From NCBI GenBank assembly GCA_963842155.1, contig CAWJFP010000018.1, positions 1-44,277 on the forward strand: DNA of 44,277 nt, read 5' to 3'. This document shows, one piece after another, positions 35,916 to 44,118 of this stretch. Below the pieces are notes generated by a model. That model did no database searches and was not told the origin of the DNA. It worked only from the letters and a program-made list of their open reading frames with translations. The DNA is from CAWJFP01 sp963842155. Its GTDB lineage: Bacteria > Pseudomonadota > Alphaproteobacteria > JACZXZ01. Each line of letters begins with the position of its first letter. The stretch's first letter is position 1. The translations under genes were made by a program, and so were the position numbers.

Positions 35916-37170
35916 TCTGCACCCTCCCTTCACGAGTCACCCTCCAGGGGTAGATAGGATTGAAAAAATTGACCATGTTGGTGGTGGATCGAAAATAGTC
36001 CGGCTTGACGCCCCAGCTTTTGCTGTACTCGGCTAGCGTCGGTTGCACAATACCTCGGTCATCCGTGCAGCGGGACTCGATCACAGCCTCTTCTCCCTCC
36101 CAATGCCAGGGAAACCGAAACCGCGTGTGCGCCTTTCGCAGCATCGGCTCCTGAAGTTCCGCGTCCTTCCAGCTCCGGCCCCCGTCAGTGGATACCTCGA
36201 CCCGGCGTATCACTCCCCCGCCCGACCAGGCCAAGCCGCTGATCTCGTAAAATCCGCGGCTGGGCAGCCGCTCCCCGTTGGATGGGAAGGTGATTACCGA
36301 TTTTGTGGGCATCTCGAATTGGAACCACCGTGTGGTGCCGTCCGGCATCAAGCTGGTGTAGGCGAGGGTCTCGTCTATGGCCATGTGGGGCTGGTCCACC
36401 ACTTTGATTCGCCGCAGCCACTTCACGTTGATGTTTCCTACCCAGCCGGGGAGCAGCAGCCGCAAGGGATAACCCTGCTCGGGACGCACCGCTTCGCCAT
36501 TTTGGCCGTAAGCCACCAGAACGTCGTCCATGGCCTTTTCCAGGGGAATGCTTCTGAAATGCTTCCCCGGGTCGGCCCCTTCTGCCACGATCCAACTCGC
36601 CCCTTTTTGCACCCCGGCCTCCCGGAGCAGCAGGGACAACGGCACCCCAGTCCATTCGCTGCAGGCCATGACACCGTGAGTGTTCGAGAGGTTCATGGGG
36701 TTCTTCATCACCCCTCCGAAGCGCACATACGGCTGAAGGGTCGGGGAGCTGTTGCCGCCGCACTCGATGAAATGAACCCGCGTTACAAATGGCAGGCGCT
36801 TCAACTCCTCCAGGGTGAAAATCAGAGGACGGTCCACCATGCCATGGATCAAAAGGCGATGCTGCGCGGCGTCGATGTCCGGGATACCGCTGTGCTCAAC
36901 AACGAAGTGTAGTCCGGACGGAGTGATGATCCCTACCAAATCCTCCAGGGGAGTCCTGGTTCTTGGACCGCCGGGATTGCCGGGCTGACGCGCGGACTCC
37001 TCGAAACGAGAGGGCACCCCATAGGCACTGTGGTCCTTCTGCGAGGCTCCGGTCGTAGCGGGCAGTGTCTGGCCCAGCAACGCTGGCAACCGGTTCGCTC
37101 CCACGGCCAGACTGGCCAGCGCTGCGCCCTCCTTTAGAAATTGCCTGCGATCGCCGCTTTTAGCTCTCAT
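35899..37170 (-). CDS. Sulfite oxidase family molybdoenzyme (SoxC/SorA-like)
   Basis: A 423-residue Tat-exported (GDRRQFLKEG at residues 6-15) oxidoreductase. The molybdopterin domain carries VHFIECGGNSSPT with the Mo-ligating Cys137, and GVMACSEWTGVPLSLLL. GYPLRLLLPGWVGNINVKWL leads to the dimerisation domain with SGGGVIRRVEVSTDGGRSW. The layout fits SoxC of SoxCD or SorA of SorAB; the overlapping cytochrome favours either. No soxXYZAB genes follow, so stand-alone sulfite oxidation is the more likely job. The ATG at 37170 has AGGAGGAG upstream. Confidence 0.9.
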   Translation of the reverse strand: MRAKSGDRRQFLKEGAALASLAVGANRLPALLGQTLPATTGASQKDHSAYGVPSRFEESARQPGNPGGPRTRTPLEDLVGIITPSGLHFVVEHSGIPDIDAAQHRLLIHGMVDRPLIFTLEELKRLPFVTRVHFIECGGNSSPTLQPYVRFGGVMKNPMNLSNTHGVMACSEWTGVPLSLLLREAGVQKGASWIVAEGADPGKHFRSIPLEKAMDDVLVAYGQNGEAVRPEQGYPLRLLLPGWVGNINVKWLRRIKVVDQPHMAIDETLAYTSLMPDGTTRWFQFEMPTKSVITFPSNGERLPSRGFYEISGLAWSGGGVIRRVEVSTDGGRSWKDAELQEPMLRKAHTRFRFPWHWEGEEAVIESRCTDDRGIVQPTLAEYSKSWGVKPDYFRSTTNMVNFFNPIYPWRVTREGRVQNALFA

Positions 37171-37246
37171 GTGTTCTCCTCCTCGCGCCTTGCTGGCGGT
37201 TCGGTTCCCATGGGGAAAGGGGAAATGGGGAAAGGGGACGGTCTGA

Positions 37247-37356
37247 GAGCCTGTCGGAGATAAGGAATCTTCGACGAAGAATCAATAAGTTACAGGCACC
37301 GCGATCTTCGTAACTTATTGATTCTACGTTCAGCAAAATCTATCTCCGACAGACTC
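37247..37356. repeat. 110-bp MITE-like palindromic element
   Basis: The outer arms GAGCCTGTCGGAGATA (37247-37262) and TATCTCCGACAGACTC (37341-37356) pair at 15 of 16 positions. The inner arms AGAATCAATAAGTTAC (37278-37293) and GTAACTTATTGATTCT (37310-37325) pair perfectly. It encodes nothing, has the size and form of a MITE, and a partial copy sits at 35,084. Together the copies bracket the sulfite dehydrogenase genes. The rest of 37,171-37,463 holds no gene. Confidence 0.75.
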
Positions 37357-37463
37357 CTGGACTGCACGATTTTTTATCGGGACCGATGTGTGCTGCCGGG
37401 AGTTGTTTGCCATATCACATAGCGCGGAAGTCGAGACACACACTCGCGGCTACGCCTTCATCT

Positions 37464-38498
37464 TTACTTCTTTATTACTGCCGTCGTTCCAGGCGCCGAT
37501 GCTGGCGCCTCAGAGGTCATGGGAGACATCATGGGAGCGGGAGCGCCGCCGACGGCAAATGTTCCCTGAACCGCGCCATCGCTGGCCCGCAGCTTGGTCA
37601 CGCTGTTGCCGTCTACGCTCGCGACCCAAACGTTGGCCCCATCAAAAGTCACTCCAGAAGGACCCGTCCCCCCAGCAAAAGTTCCCAGGACTTTGCCATC
37701 GCTGGGCCGCAGCTTGGTCACCTTGTTGCTGCCTTGGTTGGCGATCCAAATGTTGGTCCCGTCAAACATTACTCCAAAGGGATTCCGGCCCACATCAAAG
37801 GTTCCCAGGACCTTGCCATCGTAAGGATTGAGCTTGGTTATGTTGTCGCTGCCCTGGTTGGCGACCCAAATGCTGGTCCCGTCGAACGCCACTCCATAGG
37901 GATTCGTCCCCACAGCAAAAGTTCCCAGGACTTTGCCGTCGCTGGCCTGCAGCTTGGTCACGTTGTTGCTGCCCTGGTTCGCGACCCAAATGTTGGCCCC
38001 GTCAAAGGCCACTCCATGGGGAGCCATGCCCGCAGAAGGGAAGGGCCCATCCGCTTTGCCATCGGCCTTATCCAGCTTGTGCAAGGTGTTGCTGTATGCG
38101 TTCGTGACCCAAATGCTGGTCCCATCAAACACCAGTCCATAGGGGCCGAAGCCCACAGGAAAAGTTCCCAGGACTGTGCCGTCGCTGGCTTTTAGCTCCG
38201 TCACGTTGCTGCTGCCGTAGTTGGCGACCCAAATGTTGGTTCCGTCGAAGGCCACCCCTACCGGACCCATGCCCACAGCAAAGGTTCCCTGAACCGCGCC
38301 ATCGCTGGCCCGCAGCTTGGTCACGTTGTTGCTGCGGTAGTTGGCGATCCAAACGTTGGTCCCGTCAAAGGCCACTTTAAAGGGATTCGTGCCGGCCGGG
38401 AGTGGCGCGCCGCTGGCCGGGCCGCCCGAAAACAACATCATAGCGGCCAAAAAGATGGCTGGAAGCAAAAACAGCTTGGCGACAAGGTTCCTTTTCAT
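37464..38498 (-). CDS. Secreted seven-bladed beta-propeller (YVTN/NHL-like repeats)
   Basis: A 344-residue protein with a signal peptide (residues 1-30, KLFLLPAIFLAAMMLF) and seven repeats of about 41 residues built on GVAFDGTNIWVANQGSNNVTKL and ASDGKVLGTFAVG. Seven copies make one closed propeller. The tail is PAPMMSPMTSEAPASAPG. Repeats are highly similar at DNA level, which suggests recent amplification. Such propellers usually bind proteins or ligands in the periplasm; no catalytic motif is seen. The ATG at 38498 has GGAGG five bases before it. Confidence 0.88.
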   Translation of the reverse strand: MKRNLVAKLFLLPAIFLAAMMLFSGGPASGAPLPAGTNPFKVAFDGTNVWIANYRSNNVTKLRASDGAVQGTFAVGMGPVGVAFDGTNIWVANYGSSNVTELKASDGTVLGTFPVGFGPYGLVFDGTSIWVTNAYSNTLHKLDKADGKADGPFPSAGMAPHGVAFDGANIWVANQGSNNVTKLQASDGKVLGTFAVGTNPYGVAFDGTSIWVANQGSDNITKLNPYDGKVLGTFDVGRNPFGVMFDGTNIWIANQGSNKVTKLRPSDGKVLGTFAGGTGPSGVTFDGANVWVASVDGNSVTKLRASDGAVQGTFAVGGAPAPMMSPMTSEAPASAPGTTAVIKK

Positions 38499-38628
38499 CA
38501 GTCCTCCGTTCCCGCCCGCGACCCTCTCTTATAATTCCTCCGTCTCCAGCGAGAGCCTTCCTGGAGTGAGGCGGCCAGCTCGTGTCCCCGCTAGGCGCCG
38601 AGCCGGCCTGCGAAATTAAATTCCACCC

Positions 38629-38859
38629 TCACCAGGGATGATCTTGCATCCTGCTGGTTCCCGGGTGGGACAGGGAAACATGGTTATGATAAAGCTTCCA
38701 TTCCCCCTTGTCCCGGAGAAAAACGTCTGTTCCGCAGCCTTCACGCAGGAGGCGGGTTCCGTCCAATTGCGACCTCCCGTCGGTGCGCCATTCGTAGACC
38801 ACGGTTTTTCCGGTACAAGAGATTTTCCGATTCCCGGCAGCTTTTCCGAGAACTTGCAA
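38629..38859 (-). pseudogene. SnoaL-like/DUF4440 (NTF2-fold) fragment
   Basis: An open frame of about 76 residues from a TTG. It includes TVVYEWRTDGRSQ, DGTRLLREGCGTDVFLR and GEWKLYHNHVS, the C-terminal strands of NTF2-like proteins of the SnoaL/DUF4440 type. The N-terminal half of the fold is not recoverable upstream in any frame with confidence, so this looks like a remnant or a frameshifted gene. Confidence 0.4.
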
Positions 38860-38952
38860 ATACGGTTCTATTGTACTCCATGGGAGCCGTTTCCCAGAAG
38901 CACCGCGCTGATTCTGCTATGCGCCTTCGGATATAGCGGTTTCTCAGCGTGC

Positions 38953-38981
38953 CGCTGAATTGTCCATATATCATGTATAAT
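38953..38981 (+). promoter_or_regulatory. Promoter candidate with perfect -10 upstream of the cysteine-motif gene
   Basis: TATAAT at 38976-38981 is directly preceded by TG; the -35 position 17 bases upstream (CGCTGA) is poor. It would produce a leader of about 130 bases before the ATG at 39119. Confidence 0.4.
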
Positions 38982-39118
38982 AAACATTGGAGACTATTCC
39001 GGGCCGCGAAGAAAGTGTTGCCCCGACTCCATACGCGGGAAAAAGAAGCGGCGGGATCCGTCAGAGGAGATACCGCCCAAAGCAACGAGCAAAAGAAGCA
39101 TGCGATAGGGGGCATCCG

Positions 39119-39505
39119 ATGGAGCCACTACATCAAATAGATCAACAGCAATTCTTAACGAAGTTGGAAATGGCGCTGCGCCTGCGGATTTGTAACGTCT
39201 GCGTTGATCGCAATGTCGATGGGACTTGCGACGTGGATGCAGCGCGTGAGTGCATCCTGTTCGAGCGCCTTCCCCAGGTTGCGCGATCCATCTCCCGGGT
39301 CCACAGCGACAAGATGGACGACTACATTACCGCCATGCGGGGGGATATCTGCTCGGAGTGTTGCAATGAACGTCTAGACGGCACATGCAAAGAGAGGGAA
39401 GAGGTCCGCTGTACTTTGGACCGCTACCTGTTGCCGATCATAGAGACGATTGAGGAAGTGCGTGGAGTCGTTCTGGAACCAGGAAAGCTCTTGTCACGAC
39501 CGTAG
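39119..39505 (+). CDS. Small protein with duplicated C-x2-C-x8-C-x7-C motif
   Basis: A 128-residue soluble protein I cannot name. It holds two copies of one cysteine pattern with identical spacing: Cys25, 28, 37, 45 (CNVCVDRNVDGTC) and Cys78, 81, 90, 98 (CSECCNERLDGTC), 53 residues apart. The residues between (DGTC, acidic stretch, hydrophobic helix LPQVARSIS / LLPIIETIE) are also repeated, so the protein is an internal duplication. Each four-cysteine set could hold zinc or an iron-sulfur cluster. The ATG at 39119 has AGGGGG seven bases upstream; a longer frame from 38987 looks non-coding. There is no signal peptide. Confidence 0.7.
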   Translation: MEPLHQIDQQQFLTKLEMALRLRICNVCVDRNVDGTCDVDAARECILFERLPQVARSISRVHSDKMDDYITAMRGDICSECCNERLDGTCKEREEVRCTLDRYLLPIIETIEEVRGVVLEPGKLLSRP

Positions 39506-39728
39506 AGCGAATTCTTCTTTCGGCAACAGCGAGCCGGCTCAGGCCGTCGCTAAGGAGCGCTGCCGCTCGCCGTAGAAAATGGCATTTCTACCTCGCAGAA
39601 GTCTCTCCACCGGGGGAACCGACTGCCTCCCTATACCAGGAGAAACGAGCCGCATTGGTACGGTTATTCAACCCCAAATCTAACTCCAACATCTAGAGCA
39701 TCTTGTTCCTGTATACTCCGCGTGTGGC

Positions 39729-39773
39729 TGTCATCCCGAGCCCCGGCCAGCCGGGACCGGAGTCAGAATGACA
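39729..39773. repeat. Short palindromic intergenic repeat
   Basis: TGTCATCCCGAG pairs loosely with CCGGAGTCAGAATGACA around a GGCCAGCC centre. The 15-base block CCGGAGTCAGAATGA recurs exactly in the larger element at 40,832-40,999. The rest of the 39,506-39,930 gap shows no gene. Confidence 0.5.
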
Positions 39774-39934
39774 CCCTCTGATGACCTTCAGCAAAAACAG
39801 AACTCCTCTATACCAATCAAGAAAATGCCCTGCCGTGAGACCCCCCCGGAAAACGAGGGGGACCTTCGTACTATTGACCGGTAAAAGGATTTGGAGCAAC
39901 TTATGGGACTGTAAGCTGTAATTTGTACTTTGTA

Positions 39935-40013
39935 CTTCTGATCAGAGCAAACCCCGGGTGACCGGGCGTCGCAGAGCCACGGGACTTAAACAAGTCAGCC
40001 GAGCCGCCAGAAG
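39935..40013 (+). ncRNA. Probable c-di-GMP-I (GEMM) riboswitch
   Basis: The core reads GAGCAAACC, then a CCGG-GTGA-CCGG hairpin with a GNRA loop, then GTCGCAGAGCCACGGGACT, a GACTT/AAGTC stem, and CAGCCGAGCC. This is the order of the GEMM aptamer (GCAAACC, P2 with GAAA-type loop, GACGCAAAGCC, P3, GGUAGCCGGG). The base before CAAACC is G, as in c-di-GMP-selective members. P1 can form between CTTCTG (39935-39940) and CAGAAG (40008-40013). The same CAGAAG is also the 5' arm of the terminator that follows, so ligand binding should favour read-through. It sits 78 bases ahead of an XRE regulator gene. Confidence 0.72.
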
Positions 40014-40033
40014 ATTCTTCTGGCGGCTTTTTT
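40003..40033 (+). terminator. Intrinsic terminator forming the riboswitch expression platform
   Basis: A perfect 11-bp stem (GCCGCCAGAAG / CTTCTGGCGGC) with a 3-base loop, followed by six T residues. It overlaps the 3' strand of aptamer helix P1, so the two structures exclude each other. Confidence 0.9.
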
Positions 40034-40090
40034 ATTTATGGTGGGTGCGTCGGATGCCGATATGTAATTAACGAGGAGGTGGAATCGAAA

Positions 40091-40825
40091 ATGCCTGAGT
40101 ACACATTGGATTCCTTGCCGGATAATTTGAATGGGCGATTACAGAACTCCAATCCGAGCGGCGTCATCACTGCTGCTGGCACACGCGAAGTGGTGCGATG
40201 CCCTCGCTGCTTTCTAGTTCAGTTCCGCACCACTTCCGACCTCTGCCGGCGGTGCGCCAAACCCTTGCTGCCGCGGCCGCATCTGGATTGGGGAGAGGCC
40301 GGAGGACCGGGCAATGGCGAGAACATAACAACGGTCTCCGTGGCATCCTCAACCAAGGGAGACATCCTCCGTGATGATCCCCGGCTCCGGGGCGAGATCA
40401 CGAGGAAACTCGCTCTGGGAAGCAGGTTGAGAGAACTGCGAAAATGGAGGAACTGGACAGAGGAGCAGATCGCTGCCAAAGCTGGAGTGCCGCGCAGCTA
40501 CATTTCGCGAATCGAACACTCCCATCTGTTGCCCGGCCCTGCGATGGCTCACCGGCTTGCTGAAGCATTGGGAGTGAAAATTTTGGACCTGTTCAAAAAC
40601 GAGGGCAAAGGACCCAATGATCCCGGCTCCCCGGAGGACCTGTTCTGGAACGCGTTTGTCCGCCATTTCCAGCAGTTGCAAATTGAGCAGAAGGCCAGAG
40701 TGTTATATCGAGTTCGTGCCATGCTCTGTGAACGCCTGCACCAGCAGTACCGCTCGCAACGCCGGAGACCCATGTCCACAAGCATGCCCACAAGCCGGTT
40801 ACGCCTTCGTGCCCTTACCGCTTAA
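40091..40825 (+). CDS. XRE-family regulator with N-terminal zinc ribbon
   Basis: A 244-residue protein. A zinc-ribbon-like segment with Cys37, 40, 52, 55 (RCPRCFLVQFRTTSDLCRRC) precedes an XRE/Cro-type helix-turn-helix at about 112-168 (LRELRKWRNWTEEQIAAKAG; SYISRIEHSHLLPGP; LAEALGVKILDLF). A basic C-terminal tail follows. Similar ribbon-HTH proteins occur in acidobacteria. The ATG at 40091 has GAGGAGGT ten bases upstream; the GTG at 40079 lies inside that site. It is predicted to be under control of the upstream c-di-GMP riboswitch. Targets are unknown. Confidence 0.85.
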   Translation: MPEYTLDSLPDNLNGRLQNSNPSGVITAAGTREVVRCPRCFLVQFRTTSDLCRRCAKPLLPRPHLDWGEAGGPGNGENITTVSVASSTKGDILRDDPRLRGEITRKLALGSRLRELRKWRNWTEEQIAAKAGVPRSYISRIEHSHLLPGPAMAHRLAEALGVKILDLFKNEGKGPNDPGSPEDLFWNAFVRHFQQLQIEQKARVLYRVRAMLCERLHQQYRSQRRRPMSTSMPTSRLRLRALTA

Positions 40826-40831
40826 GAGGCC

Positions 40832-40999
40832 GTTGAAAAATGATCCGATGATGTCATTCTGAGCCCTTCGCTGTCATCCTGAGGAGCGGCGCGACGAAGG
40901 AACTGCGTCCAGCCTTTGTAAAAGCGTGCGCAGCACCTCAGGGCAGGCTCCGCGCGGGGCCGGAGTCAGAATGAAACCCCAAGGTCTTTTTTCAGCAAC
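40832..40999. repeat. Large imperfect palindromic intergenic element
   Basis: GTTGAAAAA near the left end pairs with TTTTTCAGCAAC near the right end (three extra bases), and TCATTCTGA (40854-40862) pairs exactly with TCAGAATGA (40966-40974). Between them lie ACTGCGTCCAGCCTTT and TAAAAGCGTGCGC, shared with 29,803-29,835. It separates the convergent XRE and DUF6526 genes and contains no coding frame. Confidence 0.65.
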
Positions 41000-41001
41000 C
41001 G

Positions 41002-41437
41002 CTAGACCCGATAGTTGTCGGCGCGCCAGTTTTTAATCGCCTTCTTTATATCTTCTGCGGAGAGGTTTTCTCCGGCCGCTCTTTGCGCCAGGGTGACGAA
41101 CTCCTCGTCGGAGGCGAAACGCAGGCCGATGATTTGGCGGATGGTCAGCCTGGGATCAAACAGCTTTCCCGTGAGCACGTAGTGACGCAGGTTTTCTTCG
41201 GCGCGGATGGCACGGTCCTGGGCCTTTAAAGGAAAGACGCGGCAAAAGAAATGACAGCATCAGCAGAGAAATCGTAAGGACGACGATCAACGAGGCACTG
41301 TAAAGCCGTTGGTGATCACCGAGGGATTGGTATAGGTTTACCAGGGAACCAATCAGAGTCAGGACGATCAGCCCGAACAGGACAATGTTATACATCGGGA
41401 CGAAGCGTCGATGATTGGAGTAGTTCTGCGCTTCCAT
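41002..41437 (-). CDS. DUF6526 family membrane protein, one frameshift
   Basis: About 144 residues after correction. MEAQNYSNHRRFVPMYNIVLFGLIVLTLIG begins with a soluble tip and two transmembrane segments (about 15-37 and 47-68). One extra G near 41,228 breaks the frame; beyond it the family pattern returns (AQDRAIRAEENLRHYVLTGK; LTIRQIIGLRFASDEEFVTL; KKAIKNWRADNYRV) to the stop at 41,004-41,002. Function unknown; the family occurs in acidobacteria and some Bacteroidota. GGGAGG precedes the ATG by about ten bases. Confidence 0.75.
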
Positions 41438-41737
41438 GTAGAGTTACCTCCCTATTAGCCATCTTGGAACGCCAGGATTGTGTATACCCCAAACCGTTCT
41501 GGTGTAGCCAGCGGCAGGACCATTCACTCCGGAAAGTCCCTCATGGGGAGTACCGCTCAGTATCATGCTCCAAGGCGACGGATCGGAGCAAGACGAATTA
41601 ACAGAATGGCACTCTGGGGAATGTTTCCGAAATCAGCGGTCATAGCGGGATAGTTCCCTGCTGCTGGGTCATCTTTGGGGTCGGCACGCGGCGACTCATC
41701 CGGCTCGAACTGCCGCAGCCGTTTGGACCGTTGCTCT
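41438..41737. other. Gene-free spacer
   Basis: 300 bases between the DUF6526 start and the corrected MFS stop. Apart from the DUF6526 ribosome-binding site at the left edge I see no gene, strong hairpin or promoter here. Confidence 0.5.
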
Positions 41738-43142
41738 TTACCGACCTTGGGGGCGCAGCCGCGGAGGCTTCAGGCGGAGCACCAAAAGGCCGGCGAGGAT
41801 GAGGGAGACGACCAGGGCGCTCATGCCCTGCCGCCGTGGAGCCAATGGCTGTTTGGAGGTAGCCGACGACGTAAGGACCGGCGAAGCCGCCAAGGTTCCC
41901 CACTGAATTGATCAAGCCGATGGAGGCGGCTGCGGCGGCCTCGCTGAGGATGGCTGTTGGCAGCGCCCAGAAGGAAGGCATAAAGGTCCACATGCAGGCT
42001 GTGGCGATGGTGAACATGACAATGGCAACGATGAGACGGGTGCCCGCCGCCACGCTGAGCAGCAGGGCCGCAGCGGTTACAAACAGCGGCAGCGCCGTAT
42101 GCCAGCGCCGCTCGCCGGACCGGTCCGAGGACCATCCGTTCAACACCATCGTGGCCAGGCCCAGCAAGTAGGGAAAGCCGGAGATCAACGTGACCGTCAA
42201 GTTCGGCAGTGAGGAGAGCCGCTGGATGATGGTGGGCAGCCAGAAGGTGACACCGTAGCCGCCGACGAGAGAAAGAAAATAAACCAGGGCCAGAAGAACG
42301 ACGTCGCGATGCGCCAGCGCCTGCCAGACCGTGAAGGAGCGCGCCGCTTTTTTCTCTCTGCTTCTCGCGCTCCAGTTCCGCGGTGATCCACTCGCGCTCC
42401 TCCGGTTGGAGCCAGCGCGCCTGCCGGGGCCGGTCGGTCAGGTAGAAAAGGGTGAGAATGCCGAAGATGACGGCGGGAATCCCCTCCAGGATGAAGATCC
42501 ATTGCCACCCCGCCAGACCCCGCCAATGCATCCCCCCAGGAATCCTAGATCATTCCGGCAATCGGCGAGCCGATGATGTTTGACACTGGGATTGCCGCCG
42601 AGAAAAGGGCGAAGGCTTTGGCGCGGTCCTCGTTGCAAAACCAATGGGTAAGATAGACGATGATGCCGGGAAAAAAACCGGCCTCGGCCATGCCCAGAAA
42701 AAATCGCGCCCAGTAGAACTGATGGGCGGTCTTCACAAATGCCACCAGCAGCGTGACCAATCCCCCAGGAGATCAAGATGCGGGCAATCCAGCCTTTGGC
42801 GCTCCACTTCTCGACCAGGAGCGCTCCAGGGATTTCCAGTAAGAAGTAGCCGACGAAGAAAATTCCTGCGCCAAAGCCGAAAACCTGGGCGCTAAAGCGG
42901 AGCGCGCGGGTCATCTCCAAAGCGGCGTAGGCCACATTCACCCGGTCCAGGAAGGCAATGATGTAAAGGATGAAAAGAAAAGGGAGGAGGCGGCGGGCGA
43001 TCCGGCGCCGGGCACGCCGTCCGACCGCATTGCGCTCCCGAGCTTCGCCCTGCGGCCCAGAGCCTTCGGGCGACGGGTCGAGCGGCGGAGCGCCTTGGTT
43101 TAGGGCGGCACGCGCGGCGGCGTCGGGAAGGAGAGGCATCAT
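41738..43142 (-). CDS. MFS transporter, anion:cation symporter (ACS) type, frameshifted
   Basis: About 468 codons when frames are joined. Order seen: a polar N-terminus, LLPFLFILYIIAFLDRVNVAYAA (TM1), FGFGAGIFFVGYFLLEIPGALLVEKW (TM2), FYWARFFLGMAEAGFFPGIIVYLTHWF (TM4), GWQWIFILEGIPAVIFGILTLFYL (TM6), a cytoplasmic loop with WLQPEEREWITAELE, and later helices to GYLQTAIGSTAAG and MSALVVSLILAGLLVL. This is the ACS pattern of transporters for organic anions such as galactonate or tartrate. At least five frame changes are needed. The substrate cannot be told. The start is the ATG pair at 43,142/43,139. Confidence 0.8.
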
Positions 43143-43154
43143 GAGTTCCCGGGT

Positions 43155-43950
43155 TAGGAATCTATGCGGAACGGACTCCACCGGGCAGGAATCTTCCTTC
43201 TTCGCTTTTTGCTGGGCCTCCTGCTGTTTTCTCGCGACCGATTCGGCGATCAGGTTGGTGGCGAGGCGCAGAGACTCGAAGGTTCCGGCATCGGTCCACC
43301 AGCCGTCCAGGATGCTATGGGAGAGCTTCCCTTCCGCCAGGTAACTGTTGTTGAGCTCCGTGATCTCGAACTCGCCTCGATTCGGAAGGACGCAGAGTGG
43401 AAATTCGCTGAAAGACAGTGCTGTCGTAAAAATAGACGCCGATGACGGCGTAGGGGGAGGCAGGCTTCGAAGGCTTCTCTTCCACCCGCACGATCCGGCC
43501 ATTCTCGAAAACAGGCACCCCGAACCGGCTCGGGTCGGGGACCTCCTTTAAGATAATGTGCGCCCCTTCCTTTTGCCTGCGAAAGAATTCCACAGCCGCA
43601 GTAATGCTTTTCTCGATCAGGTTGTCACCCAGGACCACGCAAATAGGACAGCCGTCCGCAAACGGTTCAGCCAGGCGCAGAGCGTCGGCGATGCCTCCCT
43701 CTCCCACCTGATAGGCATAATTCAACTGGCGAAGCCCAAAGGCCTCCCCGTTGCCCAGCAGGCGCAGGAAATCGCCCGCATTCTGGCCTCCGGTCACCAG
43801 CAGAATCTCGGTGATTCCGGCCTCCACCAAGGTTCGGATCGGAAAATAAACCATGGGTTCGTTGTAGACAGGCAGCAGGTGCTTGTTGGTAATCTTGGTC
43901 AATGGGTAGAGGCGGGACCCCAATCCTCCCGCCAGAACAATGCCTTTCAT
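43155..43950 (-). CDS. Glucose-1-phosphate thymidylyltransferase-like (RmlA), frameshifted
   Basis: About 260 residues. MKGIVLAGGLGSRLYPLTKITNKHLLPVYNEPMVYFPI is the nucleotide-binding start, followed by VVLGDNLIEKSI with the metal-binding Asp and EVPDPSRFGVPVFENGRIVRVEEKP. After an indel near 43,400 the frame resumes with RGEFEITELNNSYLAEGKL and GWWTDAGTFESLRLATNLI. It makes dTDP-glucose-type sugar nucleotides for surface polysaccharides. No rmlBCD genes are present. As written the second frame runs without a stop into the MFS gene; stops exist in the other two frames at 43,154-43,164, so fusion is probably an artefact. Confidence 0.85.
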
Positions 43951-44047
43951 GGATCCTCCCGGCTGATGCGCTGGTGCGATTTTGCTTTCACAAACGAGAT
44001 GATTATACGATTGTAGCGAAAAAGTGCAAAACCGAAGACAGGAGTAG

Positions 44048-44101
44048 AAGAAGCCGGAAGGAAGAACGTACCGTTTGTTCTATTCCGATTTCCGGCTTCT
44101 T
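44048..44101. terminator. Long-stem hairpin between phosphoesterase and rmlA
   Basis: A perfect 12-bp inverted repeat (AAGAAGCCGGAA / TTCCGGCTTCTT) with a 30-base loop that has further pairing, 18 bases after the phosphoesterase stop. No long T-run follows on the minus strand, so it may be a repeat acting as a transcription end. Confidence 0.45.
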
Positions 44102-44118
44102 GCTTCGGGCTTTTTCCT

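Noticed and set aside
38987..39118. N-terminal extension of the cysteine-motif protein
   Set aside because: The added 44 residues look non-coding and the ATG at 39119 has a good ribosome-binding site.
42438..43950. RmlA-MFS fusion protein
   Set aside because: The joint frame arises only because of nearby indels; stop codons in both other frames lie just where RmlA should end, and a fresh ATG pair begins the transporter.
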